Assembly: GCA_964019425.1 (NCBI GenBank)
Contig: OZ025799.1
Coordinates: forward strand, 682,001-746,000
Direction of reading: 5' to 3'
Length of the DNA: 64,000 nucleotides
From: Flectonema sp. DT1601
Lineage: Eukaryota > Euglenozoa > Diplonemea > Diplonemida > Diplonemidae
Below are positions 52,279 to 62,695 of this stretch, one piece after another. The notes beneath the pieces were generated by a model that saw only the letters and a list, made by a program, of their open reading frames with translations, did no database searches and was not told the origin of the DNA. The translations under genes were made by a program, and so were the position numbers. Within the stretch, counting starts at the first letter, position 1, and each line of letters opens with the position of its first letter.

Positions 52279-53661
52279 TTACTGATCTGAGTATGAGTGA
52301 GCAGTGCCTTCAAGTTTCTTGTTCTCAGCAACCTTGCGAACAGCCTTGTTGAAATCTTCTTCGATTACGTAGTCGCGTTCTCCTCTGATTGCGAACATAC
52401 CAGCTTCTGTACATACGTTTCTGTTTGTTGTGTTTTTTTTGAAGATTTGTGTTACGTTGTTGTTAAAAAGAATGTGACATACCTCAAGTCAGCACCGTTG
52501 AATCCATCAGACATTTTAACGACACCTTCGTAATCGATGTCTCCCTTTTTAGTTATATTCGCTGAGTGGATTTTGATAATGTCAGAGCGACCCTGTTCGT
52601 TTGGCAATGAGATTTCAATTTTTCTATCAAGACGACCCGGTCTGAGAAGGGCAGGGTCGAGGATATCAGGTCTGTTTGTTGCCATGATCATTTTAACTTT
52701 TCCTAAAGCATCGAACCCGTCTAACTGGTTCAATAATTCCATAAGAGTTCGTTGAATTTCTCTGTCTGACGCTGTTCCTTCTGAGTATCTCTTCCCTCCA
52801 ATAGCGTCAACTTCGTCCATAAAAATAATACAAGGTTCGTGATCACGTGCATATCCAAACATCTCTCTTACTGCTCTGGCACTTTCACCTATAAACTTAT
52901 CAACAATTGCACTTGCGACGACTTTTAAAAAGGAAGCGTCGACGTTTGATGCGATTGCCTTTGCCAGTAGGGTCTTTCCTGTTCCTGGTGGACCGTACAA
53001 TAGAACACCTTTCGGTGCATGGATACCGACACGTGTGAATAGCTCAGGGTTTACAAGGGGAAGCTCAATTACTTCACGTAATTCTCTCATCTGTTCCTGA
53101 AGTCCTCCGATTGACTGAAATGAGATGGTTTCTTCATCGATTTGAGATTTCATATTGTACACAAGTGGATCAACCTGTTGTTTGATTGGTTTTATATTTT
53201 TTTATAACAATTCAGTTTACAAACGAATTACACAAACCTCTCTCGGTAACACTTTCATAATTGTTAGCGTAAGCATCTCGAGAGTAACTCTGACTCCAGC
53301 CTTCAACTTTGCCTTGTCAAGACGACTTCTTCTTCCCACTAAATATCTCGGTCCGCTTGATGCTTTTACGATATATTTATCTCCATCATCGTCAACTTGC
53401 TTCAAAACTTCACCGACGATTTGTCCAGCGCATTGAAGTCCTTTTACGTTATCTTCAGACCTGTCGTAATCAGCAGTCAGTTTCCTTATCTGATGCCGGA
53501 GACTTTTTACTTTCTTCTCAGCTTCCTATTTTTTTTATTTGTTTTTTATTACTTCTCAACAACTTCATTAATAAAACTATTTATGTAATTACACATACTC
53601 TGTGATTCTTGACCTTTCCCAAATAATTTTGAATCGCCCACTCTTTTGACGTGTCGGACAT
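52279..53661 (-). CDS. PSMC6: 26S proteasome regulatory ATPase RPT4 (4 exons)
   Basis: Exons 53661-53599, 53525-53238, 53174-52483 and 52420-52279 join to 395 codons (394 aa; human 389) across introns of 73, 63 and 62 bases with GTATGT or GTTTGT donors and AACAG or ATAG acceptors. N-terminal coiled coil ([16 protein letters not shown]), OB domain ([20 protein letters not shown] ... [12 protein letters not shown]), then the AAA+ domain: Walker A GPPGTGKT, Walker [12 protein letters not shown], sensor 1 MIMATNRPD, arginine fingers [28 protein letters not shown] and [11 protein letters not shown] mark RPT4 rather than other RPTs. It ends [14 protein letters not shown] and lacks an HbYX motif, as RPT4 does. 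It forms part of the base ring that unfolds substrates. TCTTTACAG lies 23 bases before the ATG. Confidence 0.97.
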
Positions 53662-54019
53662 TTTCTTTGGGCTGTGCCCGCTTGCTGTAAAGATAGTTGA
53701 GTTGTTCTTTAATTCTTTATATTACTTTCTACTCCGTTACTTGTTATCATTCCTGTAAGAAAACAATCAACGTTATTGTCTGCAACACAACCAACACAAC
53801 GGGTAGCACAAAGAAACGAAAAACAGATAAACTAAAGAAACAGCTAAAGAGAACAGAGTTAGAGTAAAAAAAAGATTTTTTTTACAATAACAAAATCAGC
53901 TGGAAGACTTTTTTCATTTTTTTTTTTTCTCCCTTCCATGAAAATAGTAGTAAGATACCTAACAGTATCAATTGCTTGGGTTCAGTTTCCGATGTTTGGG
54001 TTCGACTGATAGTTTCAGT
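53662..54019. other. Spacer between the SCY1-like gene and RPT4
   Basis: About 360 bases, AT-rich, with a T-run at 53920-53930. Holds the RPT4 acceptor at 53685. No coding region seen. Confidence 0.5.
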
Positions 54020-56302
54020 TCAATCTTTCTCAGCAGCTGCAACTTTATTTTTGAGAGATCTCGGAAGAGTTGCAATAACACTGCCGGGTGTCGGGAGGCT
54101 CTTCGGAGGGAAGTTGCCACCTGAGTTGACCGGTTGCTTTGCGAGTGATGTAAAAGCACATCGAAGAGTTCTCCGAGCAGCATCTCTCACTTCCCGAGAA
54201 ACTGATAAAGAAAGTGGAGATGTCAACGGGACTAAAATACCTGCAATCTGATCAGCTGCAACTGTTTCTACTACAGACGAGGCAGCCTTCAATGTCGGGA
54301 GTACAAACTCACTGTGAGTCAATCCGTACACAAGTCCACTCACAGATAAAGAGTCATCAGCGACACCCCACAACAATACCAGACTTGAAATGGCTTCAAT
54401 TTTAACAGCGTCAGTTTCCTTTCCGAATAACATTTTATGAAGTAATGTTGCCAACGTATTTATTGTTTTGGGAGCAACGGCATCTGATAACAGGTAGCCG
54501 ACTGCTCCGCAGGCGGCAGACTTCAAAGATTCGTCAACTTTTGATGATTGCAAACAGCTGAGGATATCCGGGAAGATTGGAGAATGATCAAATGTTCTAC
54601 AGTAGTATCGAGAGCGGTGCAGCATTACTACCCGAAGGTTTGTATCTGACTTGTCGCGTAAAGCAGATCTCAAAAAAGGAACAACCAGCTTGTGATAATC
54701 AGATCCAGAAAGTATTCCTCCACCTCCTCCACTCGGTGATGTTATTTTAGAAGTCAGAAGTTGAAGATTCTCAACTCTAATAGCTCGCTGTGTATTAAGT
54801 TCTTCGAATACGACTAAGACTCTATCTTCTTCTTCATCAATCCCTGCGACACTACCACGTTGACCATTTAGATCTGCTGCTTTTGAAAGTCCGAATGCCT
54901 CAACGATGGCACCAGTTTCAAAATCTTTTATCGATTGTTTGTGTTGAAGAACGGGTTTCTTTTCAGTCATCGAAATTCTTTTTTCTTGAGTTTCATTAAA
55001 GCTTTTGTTCGGATTCTTTCTACCGGCTGGTACCAATAACGTTTCATAAACACTATCACCTGCTTGATCTAAGAACACTGATCTATCACACAACAGTGAA
55101 ACAACATACGTGACAATATCGCTGTAAGAGAGCGTCTCAAATGCTCTGCATACGCTGCTGTAGCCTGTCACTCGTAAAGGGTAGGCAAGTGTTAACCTCT
55201 CCTCCGTAAGAAAGTGAACAGTCTTTACTAGTGTGTTGGCACTCAAATGTCTACCTGATAATAATTGCTCAAGAGACTGACGTACTGACACAGCACTGTT
55301 CAGGGCGTGTAAAGCCCATAGTTCTAATTCTTCACCGATATCAAGGGGTCGATATGTCGGAGGAAGACCTATAAAAACCGGAAGATCTTTTATTTTATCT
55401 CTATCAATCCATTCTATTGCCGAGGTTACCTCTCCCAAAAGAGCTTCAAGCCCCCTGTTTTCCAATGAAATTCCTTCATTGAGCGTGCTACTTCTCTCTC
55501 TTTCTGCTTCGTAATCCCGCATTGTACCCATAATAGACTTTAATACGTCTTCGTCATGCATTCTACTCTCAAGGTTGCATGTTGTGACTATGTGGTGAAT
55601 GATTAGTCCTAGTCCATAGATATCTCTCGTTGAGAGGTCTGGTTTTGCTGATTTATAGACATCCTCGGGCGCTGTGAGTGACTGTAATGACATGCAATGT
55701 TGGTTCAAATCTATAGCACCTTTGGAACAAGAGAATGAAAAGTCTCCTAGAACCCATCTAACTGGATCTTGAGTAACAAATATACCATCAAGGGTAACAT
55801 TATTATAAGCAATCCCACAGTCAGCATGAAGCCAACTGAGAGCTTTAGCTATAGTAAATATACCAAAGGCTAACTCATCACAAGATAGTTGTTTATCTTT
55901 TATATGATGACGAAGTGGTACTGCAGGTTGTGTTATCAATTGAATATTTCCACTCGCTGTTTTACCTCCACTTAAAAATGGAAGCACAAAAGGGTGTCGT
56001 AGTGTTCTGTGTCTAACCCAAGCTTCTTCAGAGCAGGTTGATACGTCTCTTAGACCAGCAGCAGGTAAGAGTGCTTCTTTTACAGATCTTGTGAAAGAAT
56101 CAAGTAAGTCATCACCACGTTGTCTTCCTCTTGCTGTAAAAACTAATACTTCTTTTCCTTTTTGCTTACCACGTCTTAGTAGCCATATTCCAGCTCCATC
56201 ACCTCCCTTCAAAGGAACTATATCATCAACGGGTTCTAACTTCCGCGGTGAACCTGGCGGGGAATCCTTCGAACCACCTCCGCGGATAATGCGCTTCAGC
56301 AT
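54020..56302 (-). CDS. SCY1-like pseudokinase with HEAT repeats and an extra SH3-like insert
   Basis: 760 aa. Residues about 30-270 are a protein-kinase fold without catalytic residues. The HRD loop reads CGIAYNNVTLDGIFV, so the catalytic Asp is Asn at the second position, DFG reads GDFSFS, and no VAIK lysine is seen. ALSWLHADCG, SLQSLTAPEDV and SYxxP-less C-lobe features fit the SCYL/SCY1 family, which acts in COPI and tRNA or clathrin trafficking. Residues about 320-440 and 530-720 are helical HEAT-type repeats (AACGAVGYLLSDAVAPKTI, AISSLVLLWGVADD). Between them, 462-517 (GQRGSVAGIDEEEDRVLVVF) looks like a small SH3/KOW barrel not usual in SCYL proteins. The C-terminus is basic, as in SCYL1, but has no clear RKxx-COO COPI signal. 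Confidence 0.82.
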   Translation of the reverse strand: MLKRIIRGGGSKDSPPGSPRKLEPVDDIVPLKGGDGAGIWLLRRGKQKGKEVLVFTARGRQRGDDLLDSFTRSVKEALLPAAGLRDVSTCSEEAWVRHRTLRHPFVLPFLSGGKTASGNIQLITQPAVPLRHHIKDKQLSCDELAFGIFTIAKALSWLHADCGIAYNNVTLDGIFVTQDPVRWVLGDFSFSCSKGAIDLNQHCMSLQSLTAPEDVYKSAKPDLSTRDIYGLGLIIHHIVTTCNLESRMHDEDVLKSIMGTMRDYEAERERSSTLNEGISLENRGLEALLGEVTSAIEWIDRDKIKDLPVFIGLPPTYRPLDIGEELELWALHALNSAVSVRQSLEQLLSGRHLSANTLVKTVHFLTEERLTLAYPLRVTGYSSVCRAFETLSYSDIVTYVVSLLCDRSVFLDQAGDSVYETLLVPAGRKNPNKSFNETQEKRISMTEKKPVLQHKQSIKDFETGAIVEAFGLSKAADLNGQRGSVAGIDEEEDRVLVVFEELNTQRAIRVENLQLLTSKITSPSGGGGGILSGSDYHKLVVPFLRSALRDKSDTNLRVVMLHRSRYYCRTFDHSPIFPDILSCLQSSKVDESLKSAACGAVGYLLSDAVAPKTINTLATLLHKMLFGKETDAVKIEAISSLVLLWGVADDSLSVSGLVYGLTHSEFVLPTLKAASSVVETVAADQIAGILVPLTSPLSLSVSREVRDAARRTLRCAFTSLAKQPVNSGGNFPPKSLPTPGSVIATLPRSLKNKVAAAEKD

Positions 56303-57078
56303 TCCTTACAACATCACCTGGAGAAGGAAAAAGGAATGGATTGTATTTAATAAACAGCGTCTTTGTAACAGTATAATTGTGTATGTGGTCCATCTTGTGT
56401 GTCTGTTGTCTAAATTACTATAATACAATTAAACTATTTCCACATATCAAAAGGAGAGGCGGAAGTATCGCAGCAGCTACCGCGGGATAGGAATGCGGCG
56501 CCAAAGCAACACCACCAAGACCGAGCAAAGTCGCTTCAGAGACTATCGAAAGAAGCAACGTGATCGTTGATCTCTTTCATGTCAAAGCGAATCATTGCAG
56601 TTAAGGAAGGAAGTTGGCAGGGTGGCCAAATACGTATAAAAAGAAAATAATAATAAAAACTTGTTCAGCAGTCGTCAGACCTCCATCAGTGCCCTTGAGC
56701 CTTCACTGTATCGCAGAGGGAGGGGAACATCTGATAAGGTCATCACAAACTATCTGACAACAATAGGAGAAATGGAAGAACGCAATAGCTACGCCAAAAA
56801 CTTTTTGTGGTGTTCTCTCAGATGCTATCATCGCAGATACACTCAAATGACTTCTGTGGTCTGAAAGTAATTGACAGCGGCCTTTGCGTATCTCAGAATA
56901 TAAAAATAATAAAGTAAAGCAGCTTCACAAATATCATAAAAAGGATTCGACGTGGCTGACAAACTAAACTCAGTTTCTGAATTATAAAATAATAGCTGCG
57001 GGATATCCAACAAGGACATATTATGAGATGTGAAGTGATAATAATAATAAGAGAAACATTCATAAAATAACAAAATCT

Positions 57079-58236
57079 CTAGTTCCTGGAGATAATGTGA
57101 TTGTTGACTAAGTTAGCAGACGCATCAGGATGAATGTAAATCCCCTTATCACCTGTGTCAGTAGCAGGTGTGATGATTACGTTTCCAATTACAGATGCTG
57201 CTGAAACAGTAAGTCTGTGGTACATCTTAATCCCGAAATGTGGAGCGTTGATAATAGTGTTGCTTCGGAGTTGCTGTGGAAACCCACCGTCACCTGCAGC
57301 TTGAGGGACGGGTCTGGAGTCGGTGAATATTCCATTTGCTCCTGGCGATATGATGGTGTTGTGTTCAACAATATGATTCTCTCCGAAAATAAGCATCCCA
57401 TTCCCCTCACCTGCTCCATTAACGATTGTGTTGTTTCTCATCACTGCACTGTGACCGTTGATTTGGAATCCATTTTGTTGGTAAACAGCGGCAAACGGCC
57501 TCACTCCGAACCGCGAAATTACATTTCCTTCCACCACGCAGTCCCCGTCAACCTGACCGACTTGGATCCCGTCCGCACCGGTGTCGGTAACGACGTTGTC
57601 TTTGATCAAGATGTTTGTGATCTTGTGTGGGTAAACAGTCGTTGGCACTCCATCGCATTCAAGCTGTCTTGAATCCGCCGTGTATCCGATGTACATTCCC
57701 TCACCATCTCCTGTTGAGTGGATCAAGTTGTTTTGAATGGTCACTCCGTCCATTCGTAAGTTTGATCGCCAAGTTGTTGGGTCACAAGATGGGTCTGTCT
57801 TTACCATAATCCCAGCGAATACGGAACGGTAGATCTCAACGTGATTTATTGAAACACTTGTTGTCGCACCTCCAACTCCGAGTGCCCCACCCAACCGAAA
57901 CCCATACGGGTGGTCCTTCAAGTCTTCACCTGTTCCTGTCACAGTGACGTCTGAACACCTTTCCACACTAATTCCATAATGCCATGGTTTGGTAGTAACT
58001 ACACCACCACAGTTCTTGATCACAGCTGAGTGCAGGTTTGTAAACTTCATCGGTCCTCTCATGTAAGCCGCCTCAACGCAGACCGTTCCCGATGCAAACT
58101 TTCGCTGAAGACCGTTGAACTCGTAATCGTTCGCTAACAACACCGCACCACATCCACACCGTTGCTTGTCTTCATCAGAAAGAACAGCAGCGACTCCAGT
58201 GAACAGAGTAGACAGTACTACGGCTGAGGTCTTCAT
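57079..58236 (-). CDS. Secreted right-handed beta-helix protein, copy 1
   Basis: 385 aa from the ATG at 58236 (the frame extends four codons to a TTG). Residues 1-17 (MKTSAVVLSTLFTGVAA) are a signal peptide. The body is a parallel beta-helix with repeated xxIxxNxIxxxGxxGI rungs (GVTIQNNLIHSTGDGEGMYI, ILIKDNVVTDTGADGIQV, AVMRNNTIVNGAGEGNGMLI, HIVEHNTIISPGANGIF). Pectate-lyase-like and mannuronan-epimerase-like enzymes use this fold, but no catalytic set is clear. Six or so Cys (CGCG near the N-terminus, DPSC, LEC, GDC) suggest disulfides. DNA is more GC-rich than the flanks. It is probably a secreted polysaccharide-binding or -cleaving protein. TTATTCTTCAG lies 20 bases before the ATG. Confidence 0.9.
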   Translation of the reverse strand: MKTSAVVLSTLFTGVAAVLSDEDKQRCGCGAVLLANDYEFNGLQRKFASGTVCVEAAYMRGPMKFTNLHSAVIKNCGGVVTTKPWHYGISVERCSDVTVTGTGEDLKDHPYGFRLGGALGVGGATTSVSINHVEIYRSVFAGIMVKTDPSCDPTTWRSNLRMDGVTIQNNLIHSTGDGEGMYIGYTADSRQLECDGVPTTVYPHKITNILIKDNVVTDTGADGIQVGQVDGDCVVEGNVISRFGVRPFAAVYQQNGFQINGHSAVMRNNTIVNGAGEGNGMLIFGENHIVEHNTIISPGANGIFTDSRPVPQAAGDGGFPQQLRSNTIINAPHFGIKMYHRLTVSAASVIGNVIITPATDTGDKGIYIHPDASANLVNNHIISRN

Positions 58237-58248
58237 GTTGCTCAACAA

Positions 58249-59202
58249 GATTTTATCTGAAGAATAAGTATTTAGATAAATTACTTTTCACCTGACGAAC
58301 GAGAACACAAACCAACCAATAACAAATTATCTGAACTATTAATAATATAATTGGACTTGAACTGAATAAGAAATAATTAATTATTCTTGGAGAAGGAAAG
58401 GAATGGATTTTATTTAATTAACAGCGTCTTTGTAAGAACTCCACTAGTTTATTAAAAGTATAATTACGAAAGTGATCCATCTCGTGTTGTTTGTATCCGT
58501 TTAAATTACATCTTGTGTGTCTGTTGTCTAAATTACTATAATACAATTAAACTATTTCCACATATCAAAAGGAGAGGCGGAAGTATCGCAGCAGCTACCG
58601 CGGGATAGGAATGCGGCGCCAGACCAACACCACCAAGACCGAGCAAAGTCGCTTCAGAGACTATCGAAAGAAGCAACGTGATCGTTGATCTCTTTCATGT
58701 CAAAGCGAATCATTGCAGTTAAGGAAGGAAGTTGGCAGGGTGGCCAAATACGTATAAAAAGAAAATAATAATAAAAACTTGTTCAGCAGTCGTCAGACCT
58801 CCATCAGTGCCCTTGAGCCTTCACTGTATCGCAGAGGGAGGGGAACACCTGATAAGGTCATCACAAACTATCTGACAACAATAGGAGAAATGGAAGAACG
58901 CAATAGCTACGCCAAAAGCTTTTTGTGGTGTTCTCTCAGATGCTATCATCGCAGATACACTCAAATGACTTCTGTGGTCTGAAAGTAATTGACAGCGGCC
59001 TTTGCGTATCTCAGAATATAAAAATAATAAAGTAAAGCAGCTTCACAAATATCATAAAAAGGATTCGACGTGGCTGACAAACTAAACTCAGTTTCTGAAT
59101 TATAAAATAATAAGTTGCGGGATATCCAACAAGGACACATTATGAATAATGATGTGAAGTGATAATAATAATAAGAGAAACATTCATAAAATAACAAAAT
59201 CT
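58249..59202. other. Spacer between beta-helix copies 1 and 2
   Basis: Contains the 5' flank of copy 1 and the 3' flank of copy 2. A plus-strand frame of 67 codons (58779-58982) is also in unit 1 but is broken by indels in unit 3, so it is not under coding constraint. Confidence 0.6.
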
Positions 59203-60360
59203 CTAGTTCCTGGAGATAATGTGATTGTTGACTAAGTTAGCAGACGCATCAGGATGAATGTAAATCCCCTTATCACCTGTGTCAGTAGCAGGTGTGATGA
59301 TTACGTTTCCAATTACAGATGCTGCTGAAACAGTAAGTCTGTGGTACATCTTAATCCCGAAATGTGGAGCGTTGATAATAGTGTTGCTTCGGAGTTGCTG
59401 TGGAAACCCACCGTCACCTGCAGCTTGAGGGACGGGTCTGGAGTCGGTGAATATTCCATTTGCTCCTGGCGATATGATGGTGTTGTGTTCAACAATATGA
59501 TTCTCTCCGAAAATAAGCATCCCATTCCCCTCACCTGCTCCATTAACGATTGTGTTGTTTCTCATCACTGCACTGTGACCGTTGATTTGGAATCCATTTT
59601 GTTGGTAAACAGCGGCAAACGGCCTCACTCCGAACCGCGAAATTACATTTCCTTCCACCACGCAGTCCCCGTCAACCTGACCGACTTGGATCCCGTCCGC
59701 ACCGGTGTCGGTAACGACGTTGTCTTTGATCAAGATGTTTGTGATCTTGTGTGGGTAAACAGTCGTTGGCACTCCATCGCATTCAAGCTGTCTTGAATCC
59801 GCCGTGTATCCGATGTACATTCCCTCACCATCTCCTGTTGAGTGGATCAAGTTGTTTTGAATGGTCACTCCGTCCATTCGTAAGTTTGATCGCCAAGTTG
59901 TTGGGTCACAAGATGGGTCTGTCTTTACCATAATCCCAGCGAATACGGAACGGTAGATCTCAACGTGATTTATTGAAACACTTGTTGTCGCACCTCCAAC
60001 TCCGAGTGCCCCACCCAACCGAAACCCATACGGGTGGTCCTTCAAGTCTTCACCTGTTCCTGTCACAGTGACGTCTGAACACCTTTCCACACTAATTCCA
60101 TAATGCCATGGTTTGGTAGTAACTACACCACCACAGTTCTTGATCACAGCTGAGTGCAGGTTTGTAAACTTCATCGGTCCTCTCATGTAAGCCGCCTCAA
60201 CGCAGACCGTTCCCGATGCAAACTTTCGCTGAAGACCGTTGAACTCGTAATCGTTCGCTAACAACACCGCACCACATCCACACCGTTGCTTGTCTTCATC
60301 AGAAAGAACAGCAGCGACTCCAGTGAACAGAGCAGACAGTACTACGGCTGAGGTCTTCAT
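59203..60360 (-). CDS. Secreted right-handed beta-helix protein, copy 2
   Basis: 385 aa. It differs from copy 1 by a single residue in the signal peptide (SALFTG for STLFTG). The same acceptor-like TTATTCTTCAG lies 20 bases upstream, so each copy carries its own 5' signals and can be expressed. The near-absence of silent changes indicates recent duplication or gene conversion. Confidence 0.9.
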   Translation of the reverse strand: MKTSAVVLSALFTGVAAVLSDEDKQRCGCGAVLLANDYEFNGLQRKFASGTVCVEAAYMRGPMKFTNLHSAVIKNCGGVVTTKPWHYGISVERCSDVTVTGTGEDLKDHPYGFRLGGALGVGGATTSVSINHVEIYRSVFAGIMVKTDPSCDPTTWRSNLRMDGVTIQNNLIHSTGDGEGMYIGYTADSRQLECDGVPTTVYPHKITNILIKDNVVTDTGADGIQVGQVDGDCVVEGNVISRFGVRPFAAVYQQNGFQINGHSAVMRNNTIVNGAGEGNGMLIFGENHIVEHNTIISPGANGIFTDSRPVPQAAGDGGFPQQLRSNTIINAPHFGIKMYHRLTVSAASVIGNVIITPATDTGDKGIYIHPDASANLVNNHIISRN

Positions 60361-60372
60361 GTTGCTCAACAA

Positions 60373-61328
60373 GATTTTATCTGAAGAATAAGTATTTAGA
60401 TAAATTACTTTTCACCTGACGAACGAGAACACAAACTAACCAATAACAAATTATCTGAACTATTAATAATATAATTGGACTTGAACTGAACAAGAAATAA
60501 TTAATTATTCTTGAGAAGGAAAGGAATGGATTTTATTTAATTAACAGCGACTTTGTAAGAACCCCACCAGTTTATTAAAAGTTTAATTACGAAAGTGATC
60601 CATCTCGTGTTGTTTGTATCCGTTTAAATTACATCTTGTGTGTCTGTTGTCTAAATTACTATAATACAATTAAACTATTTCAACATATCAAAAGGAGAGG
60701 CGGAAGTATCACAGCAGCTACCGCGGGATAGGAATGCGGCGCCAAAGCAACACCACCAAGACCGAACAAAAGTCGCTTCAGAGACTATCGAAAGAAGCAA
60801 CGTGATCGTTGATCTCTTTCATGTCAAAGCGAATCATTGCAGTTAAGGAAGGAAGTTGGCAGAGTGGCCAAATACGTATAAAAAGAAAAAAATAATAAAA
60901 ACTTGTTCAGCAGTCGTCAGACCTCCATCAGTGCCCTTGAGCCTTCACTGTATCGCAGAGGGAGGGGAACATCTGATAAGGTCATCACAAACTATCTGAC
61001 AACAAAATAGGAGAAATGGAAGAACGCAATAGCTACGCCAAAAACTTTTTGTGGTGTTCTCTCAGATGCTATCATCGCAGATACACTCAAATGACTTCTG
61101 TGGTCTGAAAGTAATTGACAGCGGCCTTTGCGTATCTCAGAATATAAAAATAATAAAGTAAAGCAGCTTCACAAATATCATAAAAAGGATTCGACGTGGC
61201 TGACAAACTAAACTCAGTTTCTGAATTATAAAATAATAAGCTGCGGGATATCCAACAAGGACACATTATGAATAATGATGTGAAGTGATAATAATAATAA
61301 GAGAAACATTCATAAAATAACAAAATCT
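60373..61328. other. Spacer between beta-helix copies 2 and 3
   Basis: Same make-up as the 58249-59202 spacer, with small indels (for example extra A in the A-run near 60890 and two extra A near 61006). No gene seen. Confidence 0.6.
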
Positions 61329-62486
61329 CTAGTTCCTGGAGATAATGTGATTGTTGACTAAGTTAGCAGACGCATCAGGATGAATGTAAATCCCCTTATC
61401 ACCTGTGTCAGTAGCAGGTGTGATGATTACGTTTCCAATTACAGATGCTGCTGAAACAGTAAGTCTGTGGTACATCTTAATCCCGAAATGTGGAGCGTTG
61501 ATAATAGTGTTGCTTCGGAGTTGCTGTGGAAACCCACCGTCACCTGCAGCTTGAGGGACGGGTCTGGAGTCGGTGAATATTCCATTTGCTCCTGGCGATA
61601 TGATAGTGTTGTGTTCAACAATATGATTCTCTCCGAAAATAAGCATCCCATTCCCCTCACCTGCTCCATTAACGATTGTGTTGTTTCTCATCACTGCACT
61701 GTGACCGTTGATTTGGAATCCATTTTGTTGGTAAACAGCGGCAAACGGCCTCACTCCGAACCGCGAAATCACATTTCCTTCCACCACGCAGTCCCCGTCA
61801 ACCTGACCGACTTGGATCCCGTCCGCACCGGTGTCGGTAACGACGTTGTCTTTGATCAAGATGTTTGTGATCTTGTGTGGGTAAACAGTCGTTGGCACTC
61901 CATCGCATTCAAGCTCTCTTGAATCCGCCGTGTATCCGATGTACATTCCCTCACCATCTCCTGTTGAGTGGATCAAGTTGTTTTGAATGGTCACTCCGTC
62001 CATTCGTAAGTTTGATCGCCAAGTTGTTGGGTCACAAGATGGGTCTGTCTTTACCATAATCCCAGCAAATACGGAACGGTAGATCTCAACGTGATTTATT
62101 GAAACACTTGTTGTCGCACCTCCAACTCCGAGTGCCCCACCCAACCGAAACCCATACGGGTGGTCCTTCAAGTCTTCACCTGTTCCTGTCACAGTGACGT
62201 CTGAACACCTTTCCACACTAATTCCATAATGCCATGGTTTGGTAGTAACTACACCACCACAGTTCTTGATCACAGCTGAGTGCAGGTTTGTAAACTTCAT
62301 CGGTCCCCTCATGTAAGCCGCCTCAACGCAGACCGTTCCCGATGCAAACTTTCGCTGAAGACCGTTGAACTCGTAATCGTTCGCTAACAACACCGCACCA
62401 CATCCACACCGTTGCTTGTCTTCATCAGAAAGAACAGCAGCGACTCCAGTGAACAGAGTAGACAGTACTACGGCTGAGGTCTTCAT
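61329..62486 (-). CDS. Secreted right-handed beta-helix protein, copy 3
   Basis: 385 aa. It differs from copy 1 at one residue (TADSRELEC instead of TADSRQLEC). A few silent changes also set it apart (for example at 61606, 61770 and 62067). It is the first of the three in the direction of transcription. Signal peptide, rungs and upstream acceptor are as in copy 1. Confidence 0.9.
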   Translation of the reverse strand: MKTSAVVLSTLFTGVAAVLSDEDKQRCGCGAVLLANDYEFNGLQRKFASGTVCVEAAYMRGPMKFTNLHSAVIKNCGGVVTTKPWHYGISVERCSDVTVTGTGEDLKDHPYGFRLGGALGVGGATTSVSINHVEIYRSVFAGIMVKTDPSCDPTTWRSNLRMDGVTIQNNLIHSTGDGEGMYIGYTADSRELECDGVPTTVYPHKITNILIKDNVVTDTGADGIQVGQVDGDCVVEGNVISRFGVRPFAAVYQQNGFQINGHSAVMRNNTIVNGAGEGNGMLIFGENHIVEHNTIISPGANGIFTDSRPVPQAAGDGGFPQQLRSNTIINAPHFGIKMYHRLTVSAASVIGNVIITPATDTGDKGIYIHPDASANLVNNHIISRN

Positions 62487-62695
62487 GTTGCTCAACAAGA
62501 TTTTATCTGAAGAATAAGTATTTAGATAAATTACTTTTCACCTGACGAACGAGAACACAAACCAACCAATAACAAATTATCTGAACTATTAATAATATAA
62601 TTGGACTTGAACTGAATAAGAAATAATTAATTATGAAGAAACCACTAAAGAGGATCACATTAACTCTAAAGAATACAAATAAAGTGTTCAGCTGA

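Larger units (their letters stand above)
56322..62634. repeat. Tandem triplication, unit about 2.12 kb, each with one beta-helix gene
   Basis: Units begin at about 56322, 58385 and 60506 with GAGAAGGAAAGGAATGGATT or a close variant. Gene-to-gene period is 2,124 and 2,126 bases. Coding parts differ at a handful of bases; the noncoding parts carry small indels. The first unit lacks about 70 bases near its left end (compare 58437-58507). The left edge lies only about 20 bases before the ATG of the SCY1-like gene, at its acceptor-like tract. Confidence 0.97.

Noticed and set aside
56661-56864. Plus-strand 67-codon frame upstream of the beta-helix stop, shared by units 1 and 2
   Set aside because: In unit 3 the same stretch is broken by small indels, and changes between units are not biased to silent positions.
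57217-57672. Plus-strand 151-codon frame, repeated in all three beta-helix units
   Set aside because: It is the exact antisense of the beta-helix coding sequence; its conservation is explained by the triplication and it has no features of its own.
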